From: Calliphora vicina
Taxonomy: Eukaryota; Arthropoda; Insecta; Diptera; Calliphoridae
Assembly: GCF_958450345.1 (NCBI RefSeq)
Contig: NC_088780.1
Span: forward strand, 162,050,726 to 162,114,725
DNA length: 64,000 bases
Direction of reading: 5' to 3'
Translations under genes and position numbers: made by a program
Shown: piece after piece, positions 20,820-33,900 of the stretch
Layout of the letters: each line of letters begins with the position of its first letter
How positions within the stretch are numbered: position 1 is the first letter of the stretch
Notes under the pieces: generated by a model
Told to the model about the DNA's origin: nothing
The model's database searches: none
Seen by the model: the letters and a program-made list of their open reading frames with translations, nothing else

Positions 20820-21500
20820 ATAGGATAACATACGAATTGAAGCTGAGAGACCTTGAATAACGATTTTGTATATCTGACATGCTGCTTGAACACTATAAAA
20901 GAATCACCGAATCATTACTTGCGATGAAAAAATGGATCCATTACGATAACCCGAAGAATGTACGTGAAGTCCGACCAACCAGCCGAATCGATACCAAAGC
21001 CAAATATCCATGGCGTTAAGGTAATGCTCTGTATTTGGTGATACCAAAAGAGTCCTATCTATTATGAGCTCCTGAAAGAGAAACCATAATATTCCATCTT
21101 GACAACGCTAGGCCACATATTGCAATATACCTATTAAAAACTATTTAGAAAGAAGTGGTTGGGAAGTTTTGTCTCACCAGCCTTATTATCCAGACCTTGC
21201 CCCGTCCTACTACTATTTGTTTCGAGCGAAGCAGAAAGCTCTCTCTGGGATACGGTTCACTTTGGAATAGGGGGTTAGTATGTAGCTAGTTTCGAAAAGA
21301 AATTCATTCGAATTTGTTCCTTTATACATTGTATTTCGAAAGTGTTTCGATTCGAATCGAATTATGTACATAATAACCCCCGAAATTGGCTTGATTCATT
21401 CTTGGCCCCAAAAGATGAGTTTTGTCTCGGAATCCATGTTGCTACAAAGTTATGGCTAAAAATGGCCAATACTTTGTTTCAATATAATGTTTAATTTTTA
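20820..21500 (+). mobile_element. Degraded mariner (DD34D-type) relic, + strand
   Basis: It contains the mariner blocks CTTGCGATGAAAAAATGGAT (catalytic CDEKWI region), CTTGACAACGCTAGGCCACA (DNARPH region) and the C-terminal YYLF region, all broken by stops. It ends with AGACATACACCCAATAATTA, the complement of the TTGGGTGTATGAC end seen at 30390. A 112-bp MITE interrupts it at 21270-21381. Confidence 0.75.
21270..21381. mobile_element. 112-bp MITE with GGGGGTTA ends inside mariner relic
   Basis: GGGGGTTAGTATGTA at the left is mirrored by TACATAATAACCCCC at the right, with further TTCGAA-type palindromic bases between. Other mariner copies in the window run from the TCACTTTGGAA equivalent directly to the GAAATTGGC equivalent, so this is an insertion. 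Confidence 0.7.
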
Positions 21501-21529
21501 GACATACACCCAATAATTATTTCGCACAA

Positions 21530-21968
21530 TAAGTTTTCTAAATAGTTGGGAAAATTGGCTGTTGACAAGATTTGCAAAAAATTTAAAAACCAACATTCGG
21601 GATTATAATTGTTAGACAGTTAATGTAAAAACACACAACATTTGGAAGGAAGTCCTCTTCAAACTTGGTGTATTTAAAAGCAAGAGAGTTTAAGAAATTC
21701 CTAAAAATTACTCCCCAGGAGATTATTATTAATTTAAAATTGTAAATAAGTTCACGGTGGTCAAAAAATCTAAATGGAATACTGTTCGGACCGCGGATGT
21801 TTCCAAATAAAATTTAAGAGGCAATGACGGTAGAACATTTGGAGACGGGAAGTTTAGCGGTTGCAATATTATGGTGTGGGCTGTTTTTCATGGCAAGGAA
21901 TGGTTCCAATTCATACCATAAAAGATACTGTAACTTGAATCGGATATAGATCCGTTTTAAACGATGCA
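21530..21968 (+). mobile_element. Tc1-like transposase relic
   Basis: The translation between about 21815 and 21925 reads GKFSGCNIMVWAVFHGKEWF, which resembles the GGGSVMVWGCF block of Tc1 transposases. The surrounding sequence contains stops, and no ends are visible apart from the junction with the next element at 21969. Confidence 0.55.
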
Positions 21969-23123
21969 CAGTGGGGCAGAATCAAAATTTTTTGGAAATA
22001 AATCTGGCATTTCTAAACGGCTGGTCCGATCGGCATAAAATTCATTCGAGTTTAAGTTATTAAAATGGGCTCTACAAATACTCCAGGGGCGGGGCTATGG
22101 GGGCTCAAAGTACCTGCGACATATACAATTTTTAAACACGTTTTTTGTTTATTTTCCATCCGATTTCTATGATTTTTATATTTTGCGTTTTATAAATGCT
22201 TGCTTGTGCTATTTATCTCTTATTCCGAGTGATAGACATTTTAAAATTGAAATTTTAAAATGTTGACATACCTTGGTCCGCATTTTTAAAAATATAGCTC
22301 GAACTTTTAGACTGAATGGACTCGAATTTTCTGTTAGTTAGACAACTAAATTACGAATAACATACAAAAGATTTCAGAGCAATATCAATTATGGATCCAA
22401 AAATAAACGATTTTCAATTTAAATATTCAAAAAATAGTTGATTTTTGCCGTTTTTTGGGCGAAAAAGTAAACTTTCTTTAAGAACATATAACAATTTTAT
22501 ATTTTTCTGTAAGGCATTTTTACGGAGAACATTTTGTTTTAAAAAACATGTCCTATTTTTCAAATATGTTGCCCCTATATGACCTATTTTTTTTTATCAA
22601 AATTTCAACTTTGGGCCACAGGTTCTAAAATCCCAAAGCTGGAACAAAAAAACGGAAAGCAGCTTTAAAAACCTTGATGAGTTCCCTATTAATCCCCAAA
22701 GTATTTTCCCAGCCCAGACGGAAATGTTGACCCCATGAGCAAAATTGTAAAAACTACAATTTTTTGTGCTTTTCGCTCCAATTTTTAGGAATTTTGGGAT
22801 TCCCTTACACTTTGTTATTTAGAATGAAAAATTTAAAAAACATTGAAAATTTCATTGAGTTTTGTTAATAAATAAAGATTTTATTACATATAACATATTT
22901 ATTGAGATTCTAAAACTAAAATTTGTATCAAAATTTTAATAGGATTGCAAATATTAGAGACTATTTATTCCGAAGTATTTTTTTTTTTTTGTTGTTTAGA
23001 TAAGTTAATTTTTGGTTTAAAACTCCGTCCTTCAAAAATATTGCACTTTTTCGTAATAAAAAATTTGTATCTATTTTAAAAATGCCAGATTTATTTCCAA
23101 AAAAATTTGATTCTGCCCTACTG
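21969..23123. mobile_element. 1155-bp non-autonomous element with 44-bp inverted ends
   Basis: The left end (CAGTGGGGCAGAATCAAA) and right end (complement CAGTAGGGCAGAATCAAA) form a 44-bp inverted repeat with only two mismatches. The right arm stops at 23123. The interior has no reading frame of note. The CAGTG start recalls hAT or Tc1-type ends, but I find no 8-bp or TA target duplication, so the superfamily is open. Confidence 0.8.
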
Positions 23124-24961
23124 CCCCAAAATTTACAGATTTACATATTTTAATTTATGAAAATTCCCCCACTTGACGTTAAATTAGATTATTATACAAA
23201 TTTTGTTATTCTAAATATTTTCAAAACTAGGAATTAAATTGTGTATTAGTAAAATTCAAAAGACTTAACATTTCTAAAAACATTACTTCGGCCTTAACAG
23301 CAAAAGCCATTACAGCGAATTATTAACATTGTTGAATGACCTGATATGATGTTAAGTTAATAAACACAGAGTTGCATTCATAGTGAAAAACACAACAACA
23401 AAGTATAAATAACAGAAATTTAAGAGGGAAAACAAAACAACAACGGTGGGTGATACGTACGACGTAATAAAAACAAAACAAAAAAACGGAACGATTTTCA
23501 TGCAAAAGAAAGAGAGCGAGGGAGAGAAAATGTTAAATTGTTTAAAAGCGGCCATAAAATTACCCGTTTTAGCCTTTACTCGCACACAAAACATTTCCGT
23601 GCTCACAGTATCTTTGATGCGAATTAAACTCGTAGACTCGCCGTCATTTATAAATTGCTCGTCGTCGAATGAAATACGTTAATACGGCAAATTAAGAAGA
23701 AAAAAAATAAAATAAAGAAACAAAATAAATAAAATTGTACCATAAATAAATATTACATATTAATTACTATTAAACATACATAAAAAAAAATAAATTATAA
23801 AGTGAACTCAACAATAAAAGATTGATAAAACAAATATTATATTTTCTACTGGAATTTATACAACTTGAAATATTTATTAACAAATAAATTAAAGACAATT
23901 CAGTGCCTTTTTAAAAAGAGTGACGAATAACAAAAAAAAATTAAAGGTTTCATTTATGTAAATATTTTAATATAAATTCTATAGCTATAAAATTAAATAA
24001 TAATTTAAATTGCTAAACAACACAACAATACAAATAAAAACCAGCAACAACAACAATACATAATAAAAAATAAAAAAACATTTAAGCCACGCATTATAAA
24101 ATAGTTTTCAATTAATATTTAAAAAAGCACCAAAGCTCCCTCTACGCTTTAAAAAAAAAAAACAAATTGAAATATTTGGCCATCCATATTTTATGTTGAT
24201 GATTATGATGTTACACTGTGAATATCATTGATAATAATGAGGAAGTTGTTGTAGCAGAAAGAAAGTGATTATTTTTATTATTTGTTTGTCTACTACTTCT
24301 TTCTACTCAAAAGAAAACAACCAACCAGCCAACCCAACAAGTGTTTTAATTTCTTTTTATAACTCTAAAGGATGATCTAGTGTTCAATACAACAACAGCA
24401 AAAAAAACGCCAAAATTAAACTTACAAACAGCTAAATTTAAAAAGAAAAAAACGCTTTTTTTATAACAAAAAAATACATATTTTTGTGGTTGATTAACTC
24501 AAGTGATTTCTTTTGCTTTTATTTTGTATTTTTTATTCAACTAAACTTACGTAGTACGTACTTATTTACCTACAACCAACCAACCAAACATACATACAAA
24601 CACTCAAATTTATAAATTTATTTACGTGTGTGTCGTCTGTCTGTATGTATACGTGAGGGATTCGTGTGTGATTCAACAACACAACGCCACAAAAATAAAG
24701 CAAAATAACAACAACAAAATAATATTTAAAACAAAATAAAAGAAAAAACAACAAAAAATTATACAAGCAGCCAAGTAAGCAAAGCAAACAAAAACAGTGT
24801 GCCCAACAAAACACACAAACACATACAACATCATCATCATCACTCGCCAAACAGAGAACGCGCGCTGTGTCATTAATAGCAAACGGTACCACCACCACCA
24901 TCAATGAGAGTGAGTGTGACAGCGCTAGCGTGAGTCATAGTATCAACACATATAAAGTGAA
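23124..24961 (+). promoter_or_regulatory. Upstream region and probable 5' leader of puckered
   Basis: AT-rich sequence with many CAA/AAC and A-rich runs, a texture common in long fly 5' leaders, and no convincing coding frame. It carries a perfect AP-1 site at 24931-24937. A nine-codon upstream reading frame (ATG at 24904, stop at about 24933) lies ahead of the puckered start codon. The transcription start is not identifiable by eye. Confidence 0.4.
24931..24937. promoter_or_regulatory. Perfect AP-1 site TGAGTCA ahead of puckered start
   Basis: TGAGTCA is the consensus of Jun/Fos dimers. puckered is an established transcriptional target of JNK acting through Jun/Fos. Here the motif lies 25 bp before the start codon, in the leader or near a promoter. 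Eight further perfect copies lie in its introns. Confidence 0.5.
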
Positions 24962-27900
24962 ATGAAAATGCGGATAAAGAGAGAATCACCGTGTCTATTG
25001 CTTAGATTTATGCCAATTACCAAAGTCGGTAAGTTATTTTTTATTTTATTTTTTTTGTTCAACTAAAGGCAGTTTGTTAAATTTTCCTTGGACTTAAAAT
25101 GCAAAATTTATTGAAAAAACAACAGAAGTGTAATTTTAATTTCCTAGTTCCTTGTTTGATAATGACAATGTAACTCAGATCTTGTTTTAATTATCAGTTG
25201 TACTACTGTCTAAATGATTTCTTTAGTTGTTGGAAAAAAAAACAAGAAATTTCAATATGTTAGAAGTAGACTGACTACTTTTGTAACGCAATAATGTAAG
25301 AAAGTATTGCGGGATTTCAGAAAAGTAAAATTCTTATTAGAATTAATTAAGTTTTATGTTTAGGAATATCTTTATCTATTGAAATATAATTGGAATTTAG
25401 AAGTAGTATGTAGTTCCAGCTGGAATTATACAACAACCGTATACATACAGGATAAATTGCTATCCAAATTTATTGATTTATTGGAGCTTCTTCGTTTTGT
25501 AAACTGAGTTGTACTGTTCTATCGATACGAAGGAGAATATGTTGTGTTGCGGATACCCGCATATTTTTACATATTCGGGTCTAATCCATTTGTCAGTAGA
25601 CTAAACTTCCTGCTTCTCAGTCTATAGTCTATTTTCCCCAGTGCCAAAACAATGCACCACATGATCCTCGGAATCATGGGCAGTCGTGCTTGAAAATCTA
25701 TTTTGGCGCTTCTCGACCGTATACCGTTGCTTGGATAGTATTGATTTACTGGAGCTCTTAGACTCTAAATTTCTTTAGTTATTGGAAAAAAATTTTTGCT
25801 ATCCAAATTTATTGATTTACTGGAGCTTCTTCGTTTTGTGAACTGAGTTGTACTGTTCTATCGATACGAAGGAGAATATGTTGTATTTTGGATACCCGCA
25901 TATTTTTACATATTCGGGTCTAATCCATTTGAGGAGAGTAGACTAAACTTCCTGCTTCTCCTTCTATAGTCTATTTTCCCCAGTGCCAAAACAATACACC
26001 ACATGATCCTCGGCAACATGGGCAGTCGTGCTTGAAAATCTATGTTGGAGCTTCTCGACCGTATACCGTTGCTTGGATAGTATTGATTTACTGGAGCTCT
26101 TAGACTCTAAATTTCTTTAGTTATTGGAAAAAAATTTTTGCTATCCAAATTTATTGATTTACTGGAGCTTCTTCGTTTTGTGAACTGAGTTGTACTGTTC
26201 TATCGATACGAAGGAGAATATGTTGTATTTTGGATACCCGCATATTTTTACATATTCGGGTCTAATCCATTTGAGGAGAGTAGACTAAACTTCCTGCTTC
26301 TCCTTCTATAGTCTATTTTCCCCAGTGCCAAAACAATACACCACATGATCCTCGGCAACATGGGCAGTCGTGCTTGAAAATCTATGTTGGAGCTTCTCGA
26401 CCGTATACCGTTGCTTGGATAGTATTGATTTACTGGAGCTTCCTCGATTTGTGGGTTGTGTTTCACAGTTCTAGCGCTACTAAGGGGAATACGATCAGTT
26501 ATCAATGCCCCCCTGATTTTCAAATAATACAAGCTATCCATTTATGGACAATAGAATCAAATTTCTGTTCTCACTCTTCTCTCTCTCCCATAGTCTATGT
26601 TCATATGAAGTTCCAAACTGTCAGAATTTTGGATCCAGGAAATAAATTAACCTTAACCTGGATTCTTCTTTTCAAAGATTAGAAAGGTTGCTGTATTTTA
26701 TGTTGCAATGCGAGTCTATTGAAAAACTGTAGATCTAAATTGTATCCACAAAGTTTACAAGCTCTTTATACCTCGTATTTATAGACTTTGAAAGCTGGAA
26801 AATTCTTGAATGCAAAGACATTCGAAAGTCTCCCAAACTGCTCGACTTGCATAGTACTCCATGAAAAGAAACTCAAAAAACGTAAGAACGTTACAGCAAA
26901 ATTCAGGCTAGGACACTTAAATTATTCCGAAGACATCTGATGCATTATTGATAGAGGAGTGTGGAGGAGGAGAGTGGGTGCCCCGATAGACCAGTCGATA
27001 GTGTGCTGAACTATTAATATGAGGGTTGCGGGTCGATTCCTGCCAGAGACTCTGAATGTATCTGCAGACAAGCAAAATGCTTCGCAGTTTGTGTTTGTTT
27101 TAAAAAAAAAAAAATATCCCGAACAGTAACAATTGTGCCAGGACTTAATTTGATCTTCTAAATCCTTATTAGGTGAAGATTTTGACAGAGGAATATAGCT
27201 CTTCAGATGAACTTTACGGTTCAATCAGATGCATTATTGATAGAGGAGTGTGGATATCCCGAACCGTAACAATTGTGCCAGGAAGTAATTTGATCTCCTA
27301 AATCCAGTACACAATGCAGGATATTATCTAACATGAACAGCCATTGATAAGCAAGAAAAGAGAAAGATCATTCTCTACGTAGAGAAAACAGGTTTTCGTA
27401 GTAGACCATCATAAGATTTCAACGATTTAAGGAATTGAAACAAGATACTTATTAACTCATTTGGTTTATGTTATGCCTTTGGTCAGCTTTCTTTAAATAA
27501 TCTGAGATGATTTAAAACTAGACACAACCCGCTGACAGCCCGGAACAAGCTATTTATGAACTAATTTGTTATATTTTATGCCAAGATAACCCCATCATCA
27601 GCTTGCTTTACACCATCTGAGATGATAATACAGTTGCTACTTATAATTTAACAATTTAAACTGTTCTTTACATCTGAGAAGATTTTCTGAATAAGTTTTA
27701 GTTGCCCAATAAATCACTGTTGTTGGTTTCAAATAAAAACTATCCTTTAAATAGCTTCCTAATTACAAATTCCACAACCAAGCAATGTATTACTCTCTCT
27801 ATCTCTCCTAAGTTAGAGGCTATAACTAATCAAGAATGGAAATCATGTAATTTTAAAATTGTTGCTACCGTTACCAGAATAGCCAGCAGAATAGAACTCG

Positions 27901-30900
27901 TGTAAGATTCTATCAATACTTTCTGTAAATAAAACGAACTACATTTACTCACACTTAAAGGTTGTTTACATTGATAGAAGTATCATGACAACAGAAAAAT
28001 AACAATAATAAAATAACGAAAATAAACACAAAGATGACAATTGAATGATTGAATGCGATGTGATGTGATGAGAGTGAATGAGTGAAATGTAGGAGAACGA
28101 CAAGACAAGCAGCGACCACAATTGGAAATTGAAAGCAATGGGGGTGCCCTTATTAAAATGCCATCACTGTAGAATCAAGCTACTTTTTATCAAGACTTTA
28201 AATGGCAAAAAGTATGTACATGAACGAACACATATGCCTTATATAGGGGCCATTACAAATAAATAAAAACTCTTACTTGTTCTATTCGGCTGTAGCGAAT
28301 CTTAAATACCCACCACCAATGTAAAACTGTTTATATTTTTTATCAAATTTTGCCTATTTCAATACCAAATGTTCTATGGATACCACGTTTATTCATCATA
28401 GAGCCATAATGAGAAATCATGGATGGATTCTTACCATTTTAAACAGAAATTGTTCTTTTATAATAGGAATATCGTGTCAATAACTCTGGTAGAATATTTG
28501 TGGGAAAACTTCATCCCCCTAAGTCCTTCCCAAATGGACTGGCATAGCTAGATCGTCTTTTGTGGGTCTTCGATGAATATTTCGATGTGTTACAAACGGA
28601 ATGATAAAATCAATATGCCACTCATCTTTTTGGTGCTGGGTATAAAAAAACTGTATGACATTATTGCGTCTTTAATTAGCGGCAGCAACTGTGAATGAAT
28701 GTAATGAATAAAGGATGAGGAAGGCAGATAGGGGAGTGCAACATCTTACGCATCTCCCTTACATTCTCTAATGATTACTCATTTTTATTACACTAACTTA
28801 CTGAACGCACGGAATTGATAATCGTGAGTGAGTAAATGAATGAATGATTGTGTGATTTGGAGATGTTGTTGATGACGACAATGACGCTGATGTTTGTCAT
28901 CGCCTCGCATTGCTTCGTGAAACGTGTAGCAACTAATATGAATTTCTTAAGAACATTAAACAACAGCAAACTCTATACATATTTCAGGTTCAAGCTGCCT
29001 GTGTAAATTAATTCTTTTTTTTTTTTTTGTTTTAAACAAAACACAATACGCGATACGTTAAACAAAACTGGAACTAGTAAAAGTAAAAGATTACTCACAG
29101 CTTATTTTAAAAATCAACAACACGATTTTGTTAATTTATTTATTTATAATGAATGTTGTTTTCTTTTTTTTTTGTATTTTTGGTATGTATTTTTAAAGAA
29201 TTATTATTTATACAACTCTCTTTTTGAAAACATTTTTTTTGTTTAGTTCTTCTTGTCTTAATAATGTTTATTCATTAAAAACCATTGAAAATAAAGAAGA
29301 AAAAAAGCTGGTGGAAGGAAATTTTGTAAACATTATGTGAGTCATTCCTCAAGACGGTTTTGAATGAGTAAATTTTGTTTTGTTTGTTTTAGTCGTTTTG
29401 TTAAATTGTCTGTTGCACGTTTCGTCGTTAAACTAAAATACAATGAAAAAATAAAAAAATACAAGAAGCACGATTTAAAATAAGAAACTTTAAACCGTTT
29501 TTTATGTCTCTACTCTTGTTTTACGCTTTTTTTTCTCCTCTCCTTTTTTTTCTTGCCAAGTGACTAAGAAGTGTTTTTTTTTTGGTTCAAGTAGACAACA
29601 CTGCTTTGAAACGACCTTTCGAGTACGAGTTCGAGTTTTTTTGTTGTTGTTATTTGCTTTAATAGTTTTTTTTTTGTATTTATTTCTTGTTGTTTGTTAT
29701 TATTTCCACTTTGTAACTGGTATTCTGGTCTCTGGCATAGAGAGAAAATAATAATAACAACAACAGCCGCCGCAACAAAAACAAGAAATAACATAGTTGT
29801 ACTTCGTCATACTTGCATAGTGGGTACGTACAAATGTACGTAAAAATTCCTCCTCCTCCTTCTCTTCATAATGTTTTTATTTTAAAAATACATATTTTCT
29901 GTGTATTTTTTCATTTAATAAATTTAACACGAAAATGTTGATAGTTTAGTTTTTTTTTGTAGCTGTTTGAAGTTTTTTTGAGTAGGTAGGTATGTAGTAT
30001 TCATATTTATTGAATTGCGTTGAACTTCTTTTATCAAAAAATTTAACAAAAATTAAAGAAACCATTCAACAAGTAATTAGTACAAGTACGAACAAAATGG
30101 GTCTTCAGTTGAAAGGGTTAGATATGCCAGGTTTTAAGGAATTTTCAGTAAATTCCTTGCACTTTTTCCTAAATGGCAATCTGGTAGCTAGGTATTGTAT
30201 GACAATCGATTGATTTATTTCACAGTGATTTTTCAATATTCTTTATTCAAGCCCAGGTGACAAATAGTCAATAATTTAGCCTTAAGAAGAAAAGTTTTGG
30301 TAGTGAAGTAGCACGCACTACTTCAAGGCGATTGATAATTAATCAATAAAGATATCAATCAATCTGAAAAATACAATATTTGTTTTCTATTGGGTGTATG
30401 ACTTAAAAATGCTGGAGTTTTTCAAAATTTTATCTTTTATTTTGAACATTTGTACATTATAAATTTATTCAAAGTATTGGCCATTGTTAGCTATGACATT
30501 TTCCCACCTTTCTGGCAAAATATGGATTCCGAGCCAGAACTGCTCATATTTTGAGGCCAAGAACGAATCAAGCCAATATCGGATTCTCAGTTCCAAAGTG
30601 AAGCATATCCCAGAGAGAGCATTCTGCATCGATTGAAACAAATAGTAGTCGGACGGGGCACGGTCTGGATTATAAAGCGGGTGAGGCAAAACATCCCAAC
30701 TACTTCATTCTAAATAGTTTTCAACAGGTATTGCATAATGTGGCCAATTTCGATTACGATTTCATGTCTAGCCGCATATTCTGGGGGGTTTTCGGTCAAT
30801 GCTCACTTCAAACGAATCAGTTGCGTTCGGTGTAGGTTCCCATTGATGGTCTGGTCAGATTTCAGAAGCTCATAATAGATAGGACACTTTTGCTTCCACC

Positions 30901-33900
30901 AAATACAGAGAATTACCTAACTTGGGGGTTACACGATCAAGTTTTGCCTTTCAAGTTTTAATACACTCACATTGAATTGAAACGAACTTACATTCAATTT
31001 CTCATTCAAGTTGGTGTTCAATTTTTCATTCAAGAAAACAGCTGATTAAATTTTTTTTGCCCAATGTGCTGCCTACGTCACAGCTTTCAATTTTTATAAA
31101 TTTTGACAAACAGTATATGTAAAATACTATCAAGAAAAACTTGATCGTGTGGCTGCAGTGTAAGCACCATGGATATTTGGCTTTGGTTTTGGGCTTTGGG
31201 CTTCACATACGACATCTTACGCTTCAGGTTATCGTAAGGGATCCATTTTTCATCGCCCATTTTCCTTGATTTTTTAATGAATCCTGCCTGCTTGCGAATA
31301 TTTTGAAATTGCTGATTGAGTAGCTCCCAATGATTTTGCAAACTCTTGTTGAGTTTTACAACAATATTCAAGGAATAATGCCTTCAATTCTATGTCTTCA
31401 AACTTTTTTTTGGCAGGCCTGGGCGATATTTTTCTTCCTTGTCAAAATCACCACTTCTAAACTGGAACTCATTCACCATAATCTTTGGGGAGCAATCGAT
31501 TTTTTTCAAATTAAAGAAGTAAAGCAAAACTTCCAGCTTTGAAAAAATTTCTTGTTTACACTATAATGTTCAATAACTGACAGATATGTAGCCTTCAAAA
31601 TGTTTTTAATGACTTTTGTATTAAAAACAAAAACCGCATTCAAAAGATATGTCTGCTTTTACACACAGCAAGTTTACTTGAAGCAAGTCTCTTCGATTCC
31701 TTTTTAAACTTGCTCGACTGTTTACACACAGCAAGTCTGTGTTCAATTTTGTATGTCAAAACCTAATAGACGCCATAGTGAAAATGAGAAAACAAAATAG
31801 AATTGAAGAGACTTGCCAGTACAAGCAAGTGTGTACCCCTCTTCTTTCTTCTTGCCACTCTCTCCTATAAACTCTAGACTTGCGCAAGAAAACTTGCCCT
31901 GTGTAAAAGCAGACTATCCAAACTTTAATATTATAAACAGATCTAAACTACATCTTCTGTCACTGAAATACATGCAAAGTGAATTTGAAAATTCGTATTT
32001 GAAATTTTGAACAATATCAGACCTCCATCAGATAACATTTTATTTAAGAGCCGGAATGCCGGAAGAATCAGCTGATTAAGATCAGCTTATTTTTCAAATA
32101 AAAAAATCTCATGTAAACTTTCTTTACATGGAGCTTTTTACAATGGAATTTCTTGATAATTTTGACCATTACTGAATTGTTACACGGACATAAATGACAA
32201 ATCAGTTATCGTTATTTTTTTTTTTTTTTGAAAACCCTGTTGTATAAATAAATAAAACTCAAAGTAACCTTAAACCCTGATAATTTTGTTTACCTTCAAT
32301 TCATTATCACCAGTTTATTGTTTATATTTACTAATTAGCAATGATGACTAATGCTCAGAGGTATTAAGATTTATTAAATTTAAACGCATTTTTTTACGAC
32401 AAACAACATCAATTATTTTTTACTTCAAGTTGATTTGTTACTAACAGCTGATTCTTGTTTAATATCTTAAATTAGTCTCAGAGTGTTGAGTAATAATGAG
32501 AAGAAAACAATCCCCCAACAGTTGTTAAATGAGTCAGTTTTGTTTAAGAAATTAATATTAATAATTTGTTTTATTTTTTTATATAAATTACAGAATATAA
32601 TAACAGAAGATCCAAAGATAACCTGGATACCACTTGTGAAGAAGAAGAGACTAACTCCTCGTCCACACGGACACCACTGACGAGGAGTTGTAGCAGTCCC
32701 GCTGTTTATGGTGAGTTTTTTTTATTTTCTTTATAACTATAATATTAACTTAATATTAAATAATTTTTTGAATTAAAAAAATGAATTTGCTTATTTTTAT
32801 TTCAATTAATTATTACAAAATAAAAAATTGAAATTGTTTACATTATTAGCAAAAAAAAAAAGCTCATAGTAATATTTCTATTACCTACTTACACATCGTT
32901 TTATTTATTTAGCTATTTGTTTAGAAGCGGAAAATTTTATTTCTGTAAAAAAACATTTATTTAAATTTATTGTAGGTATGTATTTTTAAACAATTACATT
33001 TATATAAACATACATATAAAATTAGACGTCATTTGAAATTTGTTTTGTCTAAATAACTTATTGTAAGTTTCTTATAGGGTGCTGTTAATTATTTTTATTA
33101 ACACGTGCTTTTTTTATATGAAAATCTTTTCATATTTCTAGAAATTTATTTGTTTTACTTTTTTGCTCAGCAAAAATTCTAGGGATTTTTGTTGCTCAAA
33201 TAAGTAATTAATTATTTTTAGTTAATTGCAAATAATGCTGCTGCTTGCTGGCTGGCCATGATTATGATGATGATGATGTTAATGATTCAATTATTATCTT
33301 TTTTACTTTATGATTTAATAAAATAAATATAGTACTTTGAACTTTACCGAGAAAACTTTATTTTTAAACTTCAGGGGAAATTTTTGAATTAATTTGTAAT
33401 TGTTTGTAACATCATGTTAGAGTCATTAATTATAAAGAATAGAAGAAATCTTGTTAAATGTTTGGAAGATGATAAGTCATTCTGAATAGGTTTTCTTAAA
33501 TAGAATATTGTTTTCAAACAAGCAAAACTGCTTCCTATAGAAAACTTCTAAAAAAATCAAAATTTAGATGATCTTTTCCCATCTCTCTGGCAACATATTT
33601 ATTCCGAGCCAAAATAACTGTTTATCTTTTGAGGTCAAGAACAAATCAAGCCAATTTCGGATACTCTGTTCCAAAGAGAAGCGTATCCCAGAGAGAGCGT
33701 TCTGCATCGATTGAAACAAGTAGTAGTCGGATGGGGCACGGTCTGGACTATAAAGCGGGTGAGATAAAACTTCCAAATAGTTTTTAACATGATGGAATAT
33801 TACAGTTTATTGTCTAGCCGCACATTCTGGATGTTTTTCGGCCCAAGCTCGCTTCAATCGAATCAGTTGCGATCGGTACAGGTTCCCTGTGATGGTCCGG

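Noticed and set aside
24566..24904. 112-codon minus-strand frame upstream of puckered
   Set aside because: Rich in Cys, Val and Phe, as expected from reading CAA/ACA repeats backwards; no homology and it overlaps the presumed puckered leader.
26374..26682. 102-codon frame in puckered intron 1
   Set aside because: It lies over the last unit of the 340-bp tandem repeat and is not open in the other units.
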